From positions 1-60,314 of the forward strand of contig JANQIT010000017.1 of the NCBI GenBank assembly GCA_028282025.1: a stretch of DNA of 60,314 nucleotides, given 5' to 3'. Shown one piece after another: positions 34,238 through 42,502 of this stretch. The position numbers and the translations under genes are program-made. The DNA is from Hwanghaeella sp. (GTDB lineage Bacteria > Pseudomonadota > Alphaproteobacteria > UBA8366 > Aestuariispiraceae). Every line of letters begins with the position of its first letter. Position 1 is the stretch's first letter. Under the pieces are notes generated by a model, which worked only from the letters and a program-made list of their open reading frames with translations, searched no databases and had not been told where the DNA came from.

Positions 34238-35014
34238 ATGGCCGGGCCCGATGAAACGGCGGCGCCGTTCGCGAAACGGATGCAGGGCGAGCATGTCCAC
34301 ATCGTCGGGGGTGGCAGCGGCATAGGGTTCGCGGTGGCCGAAGCGGTTGTTGCGAACGGCGGCCGCGTTACGCTTTCCAGCCGCGATGCGGGTAAACTGG
34401 CTATGGCCGCGGGCAAGCTTGGCGGCGCGCCCGCCGCTGTCGGCCTGCCGTTCGACATGACCGATGAAAACGCGGTCAAATCCGCGTTCGCAACGCAGCC
34501 AGACAGTAGCATCGATCACTTGGTGATCAGTGCCTCCAGCGCCGTTCACGGCCGTTTCGACATGCTGGAGACAGAACCCGTGCGCGGCATGTTCGACGCG
34601 AAATTCTTCGGACCCTATGTCACCGCGCGCGAGGCGCTGCCGAAACTGAAAGAAGGCGGCTCCATCACCCTGTTTTCCGGCGTCTTGAGCAGGAAGCCGG
34701 GCATGAACTGTTCCGGGTTGGGCGCGGTCAACAGCGCGGTCGAGGGATTGACGCGGGCGCTGGCCCTGGAGCTGGGGCCAAGGCTTCGGGTCAACTGCTG
34801 CTCGCCCGGCATGGTCCGGTCCGAGGCGTATGACAAAATGCCCGAGGAAAAACGCGACAGAATGTACGAGGAGACCGGGCGGTCGTTGCCCGTCGGGCGT
34901 GTCGGCTTCGTGCAGGAGGTCGCTGACGCCGTTCTGTTTCTGATGCACAATGGCTATACGACCGGCGTCGTGATGGATGTCGATGGCGGGCATATGGTTC
35001 GGCAGTACGCCTGA
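34238..35014 (+). CDS. SDR-fold protein with altered catalytic Tyr and Lys
   Basis: A 258-residue short-chain dehydrogenase fold. The cofactor motif VHIVGGGSGIGFAVAEAV and the SSRD after strand 2 are intact, and the C-terminal DGGHMVRQYA fits. The active-site Ser is present (LFSGV, Ser147), but where Tyr and Lys should follow the sequence is SGLGAVNSAVEG: Leu161 and Asn165 replace them. Either the enzyme uses another mechanism, or it is a binding protein. It is joined to the ABM gene (six-base gap) and may reduce or sense its product. Confidence 0.85.
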   Translation: MAGPDETAAPFAKRMQGEHVHIVGGGSGIGFAVAEAVVANGGRVTLSSRDAGKLAMAAGKLGGAPAAVGLPFDMTDENAVKSAFATQPDSSIDHLVISASSAVHGRFDMLETEPVRGMFDAKFFGPYVTAREALPKLKEGGSITLFSGVLSRKPGMNCSGLGAVNSAVEGLTRALALELGPRLRVNCCSPGMVRSEAYDKMPEEKRDRMYEETGRSLPVGRVGFVQEVADAVLFLMHNGYTTGVVMDVDGGHMVRQYA

Positions 35015-35127
35015 CCGGGGACCGCACGCCTGCAACCCCCCTCGCTTTGTCGCCGGCGTCGCGATATAGGAGGGGGACTAAGCCTCCCCACATTGCTGTT
35101 CGGGGGCTCTCCTAAAGGATAGACCGG

Positions 35128-36375
35128 ATGCCCGAGACCGAGGTGGACGCTAACGGCGCGTCACCCGAACGCGCTGTTCCGCTACCGGAATTCATCGCCT
35201 TGATGGCGCTGATGATGTCGTTGGTGGCGCTTTCCATTGATGCGATGTTGCCCGCCTTGCCGGATATCGGCGCGGATCTGGATGCACTGGCGGAAAATGA
35301 GACCCAGCTTGTCCTTTCCGCGCTGTTCGGCGGTCTGGCGATCGGTCAGCTCTTCTACGGACCGCTGTCCGATTCCATAGGCCGCCGCCCGGCGGTCTAT
35401 ATCGGTGCGGCGATCTTTGCCGCTGGCAGCCTGTGCGCCATTTTCGCCCAGGATTTCACCATGATCCTGATCGGACGCGCGTTGCAGGGGCTGGGTGCGG
35501 CGGGCAACCGCATCATTATCGTGGCCCTGATCCGCGATTGCTATGAAGGGCGGGCGATGGCCCGGATCATGTCCTTCATTCTGTCGCTGTTCATTCTGAT
35601 TCCGATTATCGCGCCGGCGTTGGGACAGGTGATCCTCTGGGTCTCGGACTGGCGGATGATCTTCATTGCGCTGCTTGCGATCTCCATTGCCTCCATCGTC
35701 TGGTTCGCCCTGCGGCAACCGGAAACGCTGCCGCCGGAAAATCGCCGGCCTCTCTCCGTTCCGGTTGTTTTCGACGCCTTTACCGAAGCGGCCACCAACC
35801 GCGTGACGTTCGGCTATACCATGGCGACGGGGATGATCTTCGGATGCTTTCAGGGGTATCTTGTTTCGTCGCAGCAGATCTTTCAGGAAATCTATCTGGC
35901 CGGCGATTGGTTCGCGGTCTATTTCGCGATCCCCGCCGTGGCGTTTGGAATCGCGGGCTTCTTCAACGCGCGCCTTGTCATGCGCTACGGTATGCGCCGG
36001 ATGATCCGGGTCGCCTTGGCCGCCGTGATCGCGACATCCGCCGTGTTCGGAACGTTCGGTTTCTTCGCCGCCGGGGTGCCGCCGCTGACCGCGCTGCTTG
36101 TATATCTGAGCGGCGTGTTCTTCTGCATGGGACTTTTGTTCGGAAATCTGAACGCGGTTGCGATGGAGCCCATGGGCCATATCGCCGGATCGGCTTCCGC
36201 CTTCATCGGATTTGTCTCCACCCTTGTCTCGATTGTCTTCGGCCTGCTGATCGGCCAGTCCTTCAACGGTACTGTTCTGCCGATGGTGACAGGGTTTGGG
36301 GTTCTGTGCGCGGTGGCGTTCGGCATCGGTCTGTGGGCCGACAGGGACAATCCGCCCGGTCCTGTGACCCCGTGA
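35128..36375 (+). CDS. Bcr/CflA-type MFS drug efflux transporter
   Basis: A 415-residue inner-membrane transporter with about 12 hydrophobic helices, starting with FIALMALMMSLVALSIDAML. The loop-2 motif reads GPLSDSIGRRPAVYIGAAIF and RALQGLGAAGNRIIIVALIRD marks helix 4, typical of the Bcr/CflA (DHA1) group that exports bicyclomycin, chloramphenicol or sulfonamides; the substrate here is unknown. AGGA precedes the ATG at 35128. A short GC-rich inverted stretch lies in the 113-base gap after the SDR gene, so it may have its own promoter. Confidence 0.92.
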   Translation: MPETEVDANGASPERAVPLPEFIALMALMMSLVALSIDAMLPALPDIGADLDALAENETQLVLSALFGGLAIGQLFYGPLSDSIGRRPAVYIGAAIFAAGSLCAIFAQDFTMILIGRALQGLGAAGNRIIIVALIRDCYEGRAMARIMSFILSLFILIPIIAPALGQVILWVSDWRMIFIALLAISIASIVWFALRQPETLPPENRRPLSVPVVFDAFTEAATNRVTFGYTMATGMIFGCFQGYLVSSQQIFQEIYLAGDWFAVYFAIPAVAFGIAGFFNARLVMRYGMRRMIRVALAAVIATSAVFGTFGFFAAGVPPLTALLVYLSGVFFCMGLLFGNLNAVAMEPMGHIAGSASAFIGFVSTLVSIVFGLLIGQSFNGTVLPMVTGFGVLCAVAFGIGLWADRDNPPGPVTP

Positions 36376-36478
36376 CGAAATTGTTTGTCCGCCGGGCCCG
36401 ATTGCCTGCCGGGGCGGGAGGCGATAGGCAAGGGGACCGCGGGGACGCGACAATCATCAAGCAAAGGAAACACAAGCC

Positions 36479-36772
36479 ATGCCCATGCTGATTCAATGTA
36501 CGGACAAGGAAGGTCACCTGCAGCTGCGGCTCGACAATCGGCCGACGCATCTTGCCTATCTGGAAGAGAACAAGGCGAAGCTGCTTGCCGGCGGCGCGAT
36601 CATGGGACCCGACGGCAACCCGGCCGGCAGCGTGCTGATCGTCGACACCGACGATGCGGCGGAAGCGCAGAGCTTCGCCGACAACGATCCGTTCAGCAAA
36701 GTGGGGCTGTTCGAAACGGTGACGGTTACGCCGTGGCGCATGGCGTTCTTCAATTACGAGAACAAACTCTAG
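36479..36772 (+). CDS. YciI-like protein
   Basis: A 97-residue member of the YciI/DGPF family: RPTHLAYLEENKAKLLAGGA, GPDGNPAGSVLIVDTDD, EAQSFADNDPFSKVGLFETV. The His and Asp (THLAYLE and ADNDPF) at the family's putative active site are present. Function in the family is poorly known. It precedes the ThDP enzyme by 72 bases in the same direction. Confidence 0.9.
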   Translation: MPMLIQCTDKEGHLQLRLDNRPTHLAYLEENKAKLLAGGAIMGPDGNPAGSVLIVDTDDAAEAQSFADNDPFSKVGLFETVTVTPWRMAFFNYENKL

Positions 36773-36844
36773 GAAACAGGGTGGGTGTTCCCGGCGGGCG
36801 GCCGCCCGTCGGGAATGTTCCGAACGCGAAGGGGTGTGAAGCAG

Positions 36845-38524
36845 ATGGGATCGAACCTGAGGACCGGCGGGCGCATTCTGGTCGACGCGTTGGCGTCGCA
36901 CGAGGTTGAGTTCATGTTCGGCGTGCCGGGCGAGAGTTATCTGGCGGTTCTGGACGCGCTGCACGACACCCCGCAGATCCGGTTCGTCAACGCCCGTCAG
37001 GAAGGCGGGGCGACGATGATGGCCGACGCCTACGGCAAGCTGACCGGAAAGCCGGGCATCGCCGTGGTGACGCGCGGCCCGGGCGCGACCAACGCGTCGT
37101 CCGGCGTTCACGTCGCCTTCCAGGACTCGACGCCGATGATCCTGCTGATCGGTCAGGTCGGGCGCGATATGGTCGAACGGGAAGCGTTCCAGGAAATCGA
37201 CTATCGCCGGATGTTCGGACAAATGGCCAAGTGGGTGGCCGAGATCGACGATCCCGCGCGCATTCCAGAATTCATCAACCGCGCGTTCCACACCGCGACA
37301 TCGGGCAGGCCGGGTCCGGTCGTCCTGAGCCTGCCGGAAGATATGCTGACTGAAGCGGCGGAAGCGGTGGACCTGGCCGCCTATGCGCCGTTGCAGGCGC
37401 ATCCGGGTGACGCCCAGATTGCGGATCTGCGGACCCGCCTGATGGCTGCGGAAAGACCGTTCATGATCGTGGGCGGCGGCGGCTGGTCGGCTGAAGCCTG
37501 TGCCGACATCCTGCGCTTTGCCGAGGTGCTGCATCTGCCGGTCGGCGTTTCCTTCCGCTGTCAGGATTATTTCGACAATCGCCACCCGAACTATGCCGGC
37601 CATGTGGGCATCGGCATCGACCCGGAACTGGCGGCCCGGATAAAAGGCGCGGATCTGCTGATCGTCGCCGGCGCCCGGCTGGGCGAGATGACGACCGGGG
37701 GCTATTCGCTGATCGATATCCCGCGCCCAAAACAGACCCTGGTGCATGTCTATCCGGATGCGGCGGAGATTAACCGCGTCTATGACGCCGATCTTGGAAT
37801 AGTGAGCGGGATGGCCGAGTTCGCACGGGCAGCAAAGCGGATGGCGAGCCCCGTGGGCGGCGCGCCCTGGTCCGGGGAGGCGGAGAAGGCGCATGAGCGA
37901 TACCTGGCCTTCTCGACGCCCACGGAACAGCCGGGCGATGTGAATATGGGCGAGATTGTCCAGTTCCTGGATGAACGGCTGGGCCCGGAGGCGATTTTCT
38001 GCAATGGCGCGGGGAATTACACGATCTGGGTGCACCGCTTCCGCCGCTACCGGAACTACCGGACGTGCCTTGCGCCGACCAGCGGGTCGATGGGATACGG
38101 TCCGCCTGCGGGCGTGGCTGCGAAGCTGGCCCGGCCCGACGCCCCCGTGGTGGTATTCGCAGGCGACGGATGCTTTCAAATGACGGGACAGGAACTGGCC
38201 ACGGCGGTGCAATACGACCTGCCGGTTCTGTATATCGTCGTCAACAACAGCATGTACGGCACCATCCGCATGCACCAGGAGAGGGAATATCCGGCCCGCG
38301 AGAGCGGCACGGCGCTGCACAATCCCGATTTCGCGAAATTGGCCGAAGCATGCGGTGCGTTCGGTTCGGTGGTCGATAAGACGGAGGATTTCGCCGACGC
38401 TTTCGACCGGGCGGTCGCCAGCGGCAAGGCGGCCTTGATCGAAGTGCGTGTCGATCCGGAAGCCCTGACACCTGCGGCGACCCTGTCGGGTACGCGGGAA
38501 AAGGCGTTGGCGGGTCAGTCCTAG
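36845..38524 (+). CDS. Thiamine diphosphate enzyme, acetolactate synthase large-subunit-like
   Basis: A 559-residue ThDP enzyme with the three domains of the acetohydroxyacid synthase family. The catalytic Glu is Glu53 (NARQEGGATMMADAYGK), the ThDP-binding motif is GDGCFQMTGQELATAV...YIVVNN, and SYLAVLDAL begins the PYR domain. No IlvN regulatory subunit gene is adjacent, so a catabolic decarboxylase/ligase or synthase other than the valine pathway enzyme is likely. ATG 36845 has GGGGTG ahead. The stop TAG at 38522-38524 is supplied by the left end of the MITE-like element. Confidence 0.87.
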   Translation: MGSNLRTGGRILVDALASHEVEFMFGVPGESYLAVLDALHDTPQIRFVNARQEGGATMMADAYGKLTGKPGIAVVTRGPGATNASSGVHVAFQDSTPMILLIGQVGRDMVEREAFQEIDYRRMFGQMAKWVAEIDDPARIPEFINRAFHTATSGRPGPVVLSLPEDMLTEAAEAVDLAAYAPLQAHPGDAQIADLRTRLMAAERPFMIVGGGGWSAEACADILRFAEVLHLPVGVSFRCQDYFDNRHPNYAGHVGIGIDPELAARIKGADLLIVAGARLGEMTTGGYSLIDIPRPKQTLVHVYPDAAEINRVYDADLGIVSGMAEFARAAKRMASPVGGAPWSGEAEKAHERYLAFSTPTEQPGDVNMGEIVQFLDERLGPEAIFCNGAGNYTIWVHRFRRYRNYRTCLAPTSGSMGYGPPAGVAAKLARPDAPVVVFAGDGCFQMTGQELATAVQYDLPVLYIVVNNSMYGTIRMHQEREYPARESGTALHNPDFAKLAEACGAFGSVVDKTEDFADAFDRAVASGKAALIEVRVDPEALTPAATLSGTREKALAGQS

Positions 38525-38742
38525 AGCTTGCCACCTTTACTTGGAATCAACTGAGATCGCTTTTCCGTTCAGCCGGCGACGTCCTCCGGCTGGCCGGCAA
38601 AGCGAGAGAAGGCGGTCTTTGCAACCTTTCGGACCGCGTCAACCGCCGCTTGCGATGCGTCCAGCATCGCCGCGCAACGCCTTCCTAGCCGAAAGGCTGC
38701 AAAGACCGTCTCAGTGGTTCCAAGTAGAGGTGACAGGCTCTA
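38522..38742. mobile_element. 221-bp palindromic MITE-like element
   Basis: The left arm (38522-38556, TAGAGC...CTTGGAA...GAGA) is repeated inverted at 38709-38742, matching about 30 of 35 positions with small gaps (TACTTGGAA and CTGAGA blocks are identical). An inner pair, GGTCTTTGCA with CTTTCGG (38614-38631), is inverted again as CCGAAAGG with TGCAAAGACC (38689-38707). The ends are TAGAGC and GCTCTA, consistent with TA target duplication as in IS630/mariner-type elements. It carries no gene. Both flanking genes use the terminal TAG as stop codon. Confidence 0.75.
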
Positions 38743-40689
38743 AGCCGAGTTCTTAATCAGGTCCCGGATCAGAAACCGGGCCGGGTGCACGGCGTCGATC
38801 AGGTCGCTGGGCAGGGGTAAGGGCGTGCCCGCAATCCGGTCCGCCAGCAGTTCCGCAAGCAAGGGTGCGAACTGATAACCGCGCGCGCCGAGGCCGCTTA
38901 GAATATACAAACCCCGCCGGTAGCGCGCCGGCGGGTACTCTTTCCAGTGTTTGCCCTGATGCAGGTCGGGATAGTCCGCCCGGTAGGCCGTGCGGTCGGG
39001 GATCGGTCCGGCCACAGGAAGCCGGTCCGGTGTGGTGGCCCGCAGGCCGACCCACCCGTCTTCCGCCGCCGGTATGCCGACATCGTAATGGGCGGCGAAC
39101 GTTGCCGCATAGCGCCGGTGGTCCCCTGCGGACCATGTCTGCCAAGTGGAATCCTCATCCGGACGGCGCAGTTCATCGAAACTGCTGCCCAGAATGCGCC
39201 CCGTCGATCCATCGGGCAGGGTGAGCGCCGGTGTGATATAGCCGTCGAAACTGGACGATCCGGCGGGGAGCGTATCCGGTAGATGCCGCAGGAAGCTGAC
39301 CTGCCCGCGGCTGGGCCGGATATTCAGCCAGGGCGCGTCCAGCAGGCGGCCGCTCCACCCCCCGGCGGCGACGATCACGGCATCGCCTTCCCAGAATGTA
39401 TTCCCGTCCGGCCCTTCCAGACGCCAACCCGCTTCTGTCGCGTGGAGGGCCGAGACGGCCCATTGCGCGATCTCCGGCGCGAGCGCCGCCTTCACCGCGT
39501 CCGTATCGAGCGCGCCGGACCCGCCGAAGACCTGCACCGGCGATCCGCCGGCGGTGTCGAGCGCCAGGATATCGTTCGGCCACCCGAGGCCCGCAACGGT
39601 GCGTTCCGCGCGGGTTTCGTCCTTGAGCGCGAGGCGCGCGCCGCGCGGTTCGCACCATATCGCGGCGGGCAGGCTGTCATAGCTTCGCAGAGCATGCAGA
39701 AAGGCGCTGGCGTGCAATCGGCCGGCGGGGGTCGGCTGAACATGCAGTTTTGGGACGAGCAGCGCCGCAGGGTTGCCGGTCATGCCGCCCGCCGCGCCCG
39801 CCTTGTCGAAAAGATCTGCGACGATCCCCCGCTCTTGCAACGCCTTGTTCAGCCATTGACCGGCAATCCCGCCGCCGACGATGGCGACCGATTTGGCGGG
39901 GGGAGTGTCGTGCGCCGGAATGGAGAACCAGGGGGCGCTGGCGGGACGCGCGGCGGGCGGGCCGGTCATGACGCCGACCAGCCGGTCGCGCTTGCCCGCG
40001 AAGCCCGGACGCTTTTCCATGGCGAAGCCCGCCGCCGACAGGGCGCGGCGGACCGCGCCCGCCGCCGTATAGGTGACGACCGCGCCGCCGGGACGGGTGC
40101 GTTCGGCAATGTCGCGCAGCGTGTCCGCCGACCACATGTCCGGATTCTTGGCCGGGGAAAATCCGTCCAGATACCAGGCGTCCATCCGGGCGGTCAGTTT
40201 CGGCAAAACCTCTTCCACAGGGCCGAAGAGCAAAGTGAGCTTTACCCTGCCGTCATCGAGGGAGAGCCGGTGATAGCCCGCATGCCGAATGGGATAGTGC
40301 GCCGTGAGGGCCCGTGCGAGAGGCTTCAAGCCGGGAATGTCGAAATAGGGTTCCAACGCCGCGGCCATCTCGTCGCGGGTCAGGGGGAAACCCTCGATAC
40401 TGGCGAAGTGGAGTTGCGCGGATTGCGGTGCGGTCCGCCGCCAGGCGGCCCAGGTCATCAGGAAATTGAGGCCCAGCCCGAACCCGGTTTCGCCGATGCA
40501 GAACGTGTCCCGGCCGCGCCAGACATCCGGCGCGCCGATAGCCTGCAGAAAGACCAGGTCGGTTTCCTCGGCCGCTCCCGCGGCGGATGCGTAGCCGTCA
40601 TCGTAGCGTGAGGAGCGCGGCCCTTTGGGGCCGGAAAGATCCAATCCTGGATCGGGAAGGCGCGGCCATGCCTTCGGCGCGCCGGTCAT
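38740..40689 (-). CDS. mnmC: Bifunctional tRNA mnm5s2U34 enzyme MnmC
   Basis: Two-domain enzyme finishing 5-methylaminomethyl-2-thiouridine at the tRNA wobble base. The first half is the methyltransferase domain (YFDIPGLKPLARAL, DAWYLDGFSPAKNPDMW), the second the FAD-dependent domain (VAIVGGGIAGQWLNKALQER, then PSRGQVSFLRHLP and GLGARGYQFAPLLAELL). Length is 649 residues. The stop TAG lies in the right arm of the MITE-like element; the last residues (LIKNSA) may therefore be altered from the ancestral end. It follows the XRE gene by three bases. Confidence 0.95.
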   Translation of the reverse strand: MTGAPKAWPRLPDPGLDLSGPKGPRSSRYDDGYASAAGAAEETDLVFLQAIGAPDVWRGRDTFCIGETGFGLGLNFLMTWAAWRRTAPQSAQLHFASIEGFPLTRDEMAAALEPYFDIPGLKPLARALTAHYPIRHAGYHRLSLDDGRVKLTLLFGPVEEVLPKLTARMDAWYLDGFSPAKNPDMWSADTLRDIAERTRPGGAVVTYTAAGAVRRALSAAGFAMEKRPGFAGKRDRLVGVMTGPPAARPASAPWFSIPAHDTPPAKSVAIVGGGIAGQWLNKALQERGIVADLFDKAGAAGGMTGNPAALLVPKLHVQPTPAGRLHASAFLHALRSYDSLPAAIWCEPRGARLALKDETRAERTVAGLGWPNDILALDTAGGSPVQVFGGSGALDTDAVKAALAPEIAQWAVSALHATEAGWRLEGPDGNTFWEGDAVIVAAGGWSGRLLDAPWLNIRPSRGQVSFLRHLPDTLPAGSSSFDGYITPALTLPDGSTGRILGSSFDELRRPDEDSTWQTWSAGDHRRYAATFAAHYDVGIPAAEDGWVGLRATTPDRLPVAGPIPDRTAYRADYPDLHQGKHWKEYPPARYRRGLYILSGLGARGYQFAPLLAELLADRIAGTPLPLPSDLIDAVHPARFLIRDLIKNSA

Positions 40690-40692
40690 GCC

Positions 40693-41055
40693 TTACGCGT
40701 CATCCAGGCGCTTCTCGATGTCGATGATCAGTTCGGTGACTTCGGCCAGCCTTTGCTTCACCGCGGCCAGTTTTCCGCGCAGCAAGGCTTCGTCATTGTC
40801 GCCTTCCATGAACTCGTCCTCGCGGCCTTCCAGCAGCCAGGGCGCAGTGACATTCAGCATGCCCGCCATCATGACGATCTGGTTGGCCCGCGGCGCACGC
40901 CGGGCTTTTTCCCAGCCGCGCACGGTCTTTGCGGTCACGCCCAGCTTCTTGGCGAATTCCTCCGCGGTCAGGCTCGCCCCTTTACGGGCGATACGAATGC
41001 GCGCGCCCAGTTGCTCCTGGGTCAGACTGTCGGCTTTTTCCAATGTCTTCTTCAT
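40693..41055 (-). CDS. XRE-family helix-turn-helix protein
   Basis: A 120-residue cytoplasmic DNA-binding protein. The helix-turn-helix is at about residues 15-70 (LGARIRIARKGASLTAEEFA, KLGVTAKTVRGWEKARRAPR, NQIVMMAGMLNVTAPWLL). After an acidic link a C-terminal coiled coil follows (LLRGKLAAVKQRLAEVTELI). It stands between otnI and mnmC in the minus-strand run and starts 24 bases upstream of the otnI end, so it may regulate the operon or be a passenger. Confidence 0.88.
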   Translation of the reverse strand: MKKTLEKADSLTQEQLGARIRIARKGASLTAEEFAKKLGVTAKTVRGWEKARRAPRANQIVMMAGMLNVTAPWLLEGREDEFMEGDNDEALLRGKLAAVKQRLAEVTELIIDIEKRLDDA

Positions 41056-41079
41056 CGCTTGCCCCCAATTTCAATTGCG

Positions 41080-41853
41080 TTACGCCGCGACGCCATACGG
41101 CTGCGCCCAGGCCAAGCCGTCCTGCGTCCGGCCCGCCGGTCTGTATTCGCACCCGATCCAACCCCGATATCCCAACTCTTCCAGCACCTTCAGAAGATAG
41201 GGATAGTTCACTTCACCCAGATCCGGTTCGTGCCGGTCCGGATTTCCGGCTATCTGCACATGTTCCACGGCGCCGATCAAAGCGGCCGCCCGTTTCGCCA
41301 GATCGCCTTCGCTGATCTGGCAGTGATACAGGTCGAATTGCAGCCGCACATTCTCCGCATCCACCGCCTCTATCACCGCCATCGCCTGGTCCGTTGTGGC
41401 CAGGAAATAGCCCGGTATGTCGCGCTGGTTGATGGGTTCTATGCACAGCGTGACCCCATCTAGCGCAGCGCGCGCGGCCGCACGCTTCAGATTCGCGACA
41501 TAGGTTTCGGTCGTTGCGCCATGCTGGCGCATACCGGCCATACAGTGGACCCGCGGGCAGTTCAGGACCTTGGCGTAGGAAAGGGCCTTTTCCAGCGCCG
41601 CATCGAAGTCGGCCTCGCGTCCCTGCAGGGCGGCGAGCCCGCGCTCTCCCGCATCCCAATCGCCGGGCGGCAGATTGAACAGCGCCTGTGTCAGGCCGTG
41701 GGATTGCAGTTGTTCGGCGATGGCTTCGGCCGGGAAGTCGTAGGGGAAAAGATACTCCACACCCTTGAAGCCGCAGGCGGCGGCTGCGCCGAAGCGGTCC
41801 AGGAACGGGACCTCGTTGAACATCATGCTCAGATTGGCGGCCAGTTTGGTCAT
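41080..41853 (-). CDS. otnI: 2-oxo-tetronate isomerase (hydroxypyruvate isomerase family)
   Basis: Isomerises 2-oxo-tetronate and 3-oxo-tetronate in four-carbon sugar-acid breakdown. The 257-residue TIM-barrel protein has LSMMFNEVPFLDRFGAAAAC, a CIEPINQRDIPGYFL metal Glu, QFDLYHCQISEGD and HVQIAGNPDRHEPDLGEVNY and GCEYRPAG. Start ATG 41853 gives MTKLAANLSMM; a longer reading into otnC is a shadow. With otnC and otnK upstream it forms the known otn set. Confidence 0.92.
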   Translation of the reverse strand: MTKLAANLSMMFNEVPFLDRFGAAAACGFKGVEYLFPYDFPAEAIAEQLQSHGLTQALFNLPPGDWDAGERGLAALQGREADFDAALEKALSYAKVLNCPRVHCMAGMRQHGATTETYVANLKRAAARAALDGVTLCIEPINQRDIPGYFLATTDQAMAVIEAVDAENVRLQFDLYHCQISEGDLAKRAAALIGAVEHVQIAGNPDRHEPDLGEVNYPYLLKVLEELGYRGWIGCEYRPAGRTQDGLAWAQPYGVAA

Positions 41854-41864
41854 CGGTGAATCCG

Positions 41865-42500
41865 TTAGTTGGGAAAACGCTGTTTCAGTTCGGCGACCTG
41901 TTCGCAGGTCAGCGGGCGCACGGGAATGCCGCGCAGCATCATGTGGAGCTTGGCGGTTTCCTCCAGCTCTTCCATCGCGCCGACCGCGTCGCGCAAGCTC
42001 TTGTCCGCCACGACAGGGCCATGGTTGGCCAGCAGGCACGCCTTGTGATCTTTGAAAACCTCCCGCATGGCGTCCGCCAAACCCATGTCGCCCGGGGGAA
42101 AATAGGGGACCATCGGCAGCGTACCGATCCGCATGACGTAGTAGGCGGTCAGCGGCGGCAGGGCGTTCTTTGGGTCCGTCTCCTGCATCACCGACAGGGC
42201 GACGGAATGGGAGGAATGCAGATGCACCACCGCCTCCGTCCCGGGCCGAACTTCGTAAACCGCCATGTGGAGAAAGGATTCCTTGGTCGGTTTGTCGCCG
42301 GAGACATGGATGCCGTCCGGCGCGAGTTTCGCCAAACGGTCGGGCTCCAACTCGCCCAGCATGGAGCCTGTCGGCGTCATCAGCCAGCCGTCGTCCAGGT
42401 GTACGCTGATATTGCCGGACGATCCCGGCGTGAGGCGGCGGTCGAACATCGACCGGGCCAGGCTGCAAAGCTCCGTGCGGAGCGCCGCTTCGTCGCGCAT
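41865..42500 (-). CDS. otnC: 3-oxo-tetronate 4-phosphate decarboxylase
   Basis: Class II aldolase-fold enzyme that decarboxylates 3-oxo-tetronate 4-phosphate to dihydroxyacetone phosphate. TPGSSGNISVHLDDGWLMTP, KPTKESFLHMAVYEVRPGTE and AVVHLHSSHSVALSVM carry the zinc His residues, with ANHGPVVADKSL as the third. Length is 211 residues from ATG 42500; the GTG six bases upstream overlaps the otnK stop. Sits between otnK and otnI. Confidence 0.93.
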   Translation of the reverse strand: MRDEAALRTELCSLARSMFDRRLTPGSSGNISVHLDDGWLMTPTGSMLGELEPDRLAKLAPDGIHVSGDKPTKESFLHMAVYEVRPGTEAVVHLHSSHSVALSVMQETDPKNALPPLTAYYVMRIGTLPMVPYFPPGDMGLADAMREVFKDHKACLLANHGPVVADKSLRDAVGAMEELEETAKLHMMLRGIPVRPLTCEQVAELKQRFPN

Positions 42501-42502
42501 GG

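Noticed and set aside
35182-36453. 423-residue ORF opposite the MFS gene
   Set aside because: Very rich in Arg, Asp and His without domains; antisense shadow.
36263-38320. 685-residue ORF opposite the ThDP enzyme
   Set aside because: Antisense shadow; the plus strand has clear ThDP motifs.
38541-38756. 71-residue ORF between the ThDP gene and mnmC
   Set aside because: It is inside the palindromic MITE-like element and shows no protein features.
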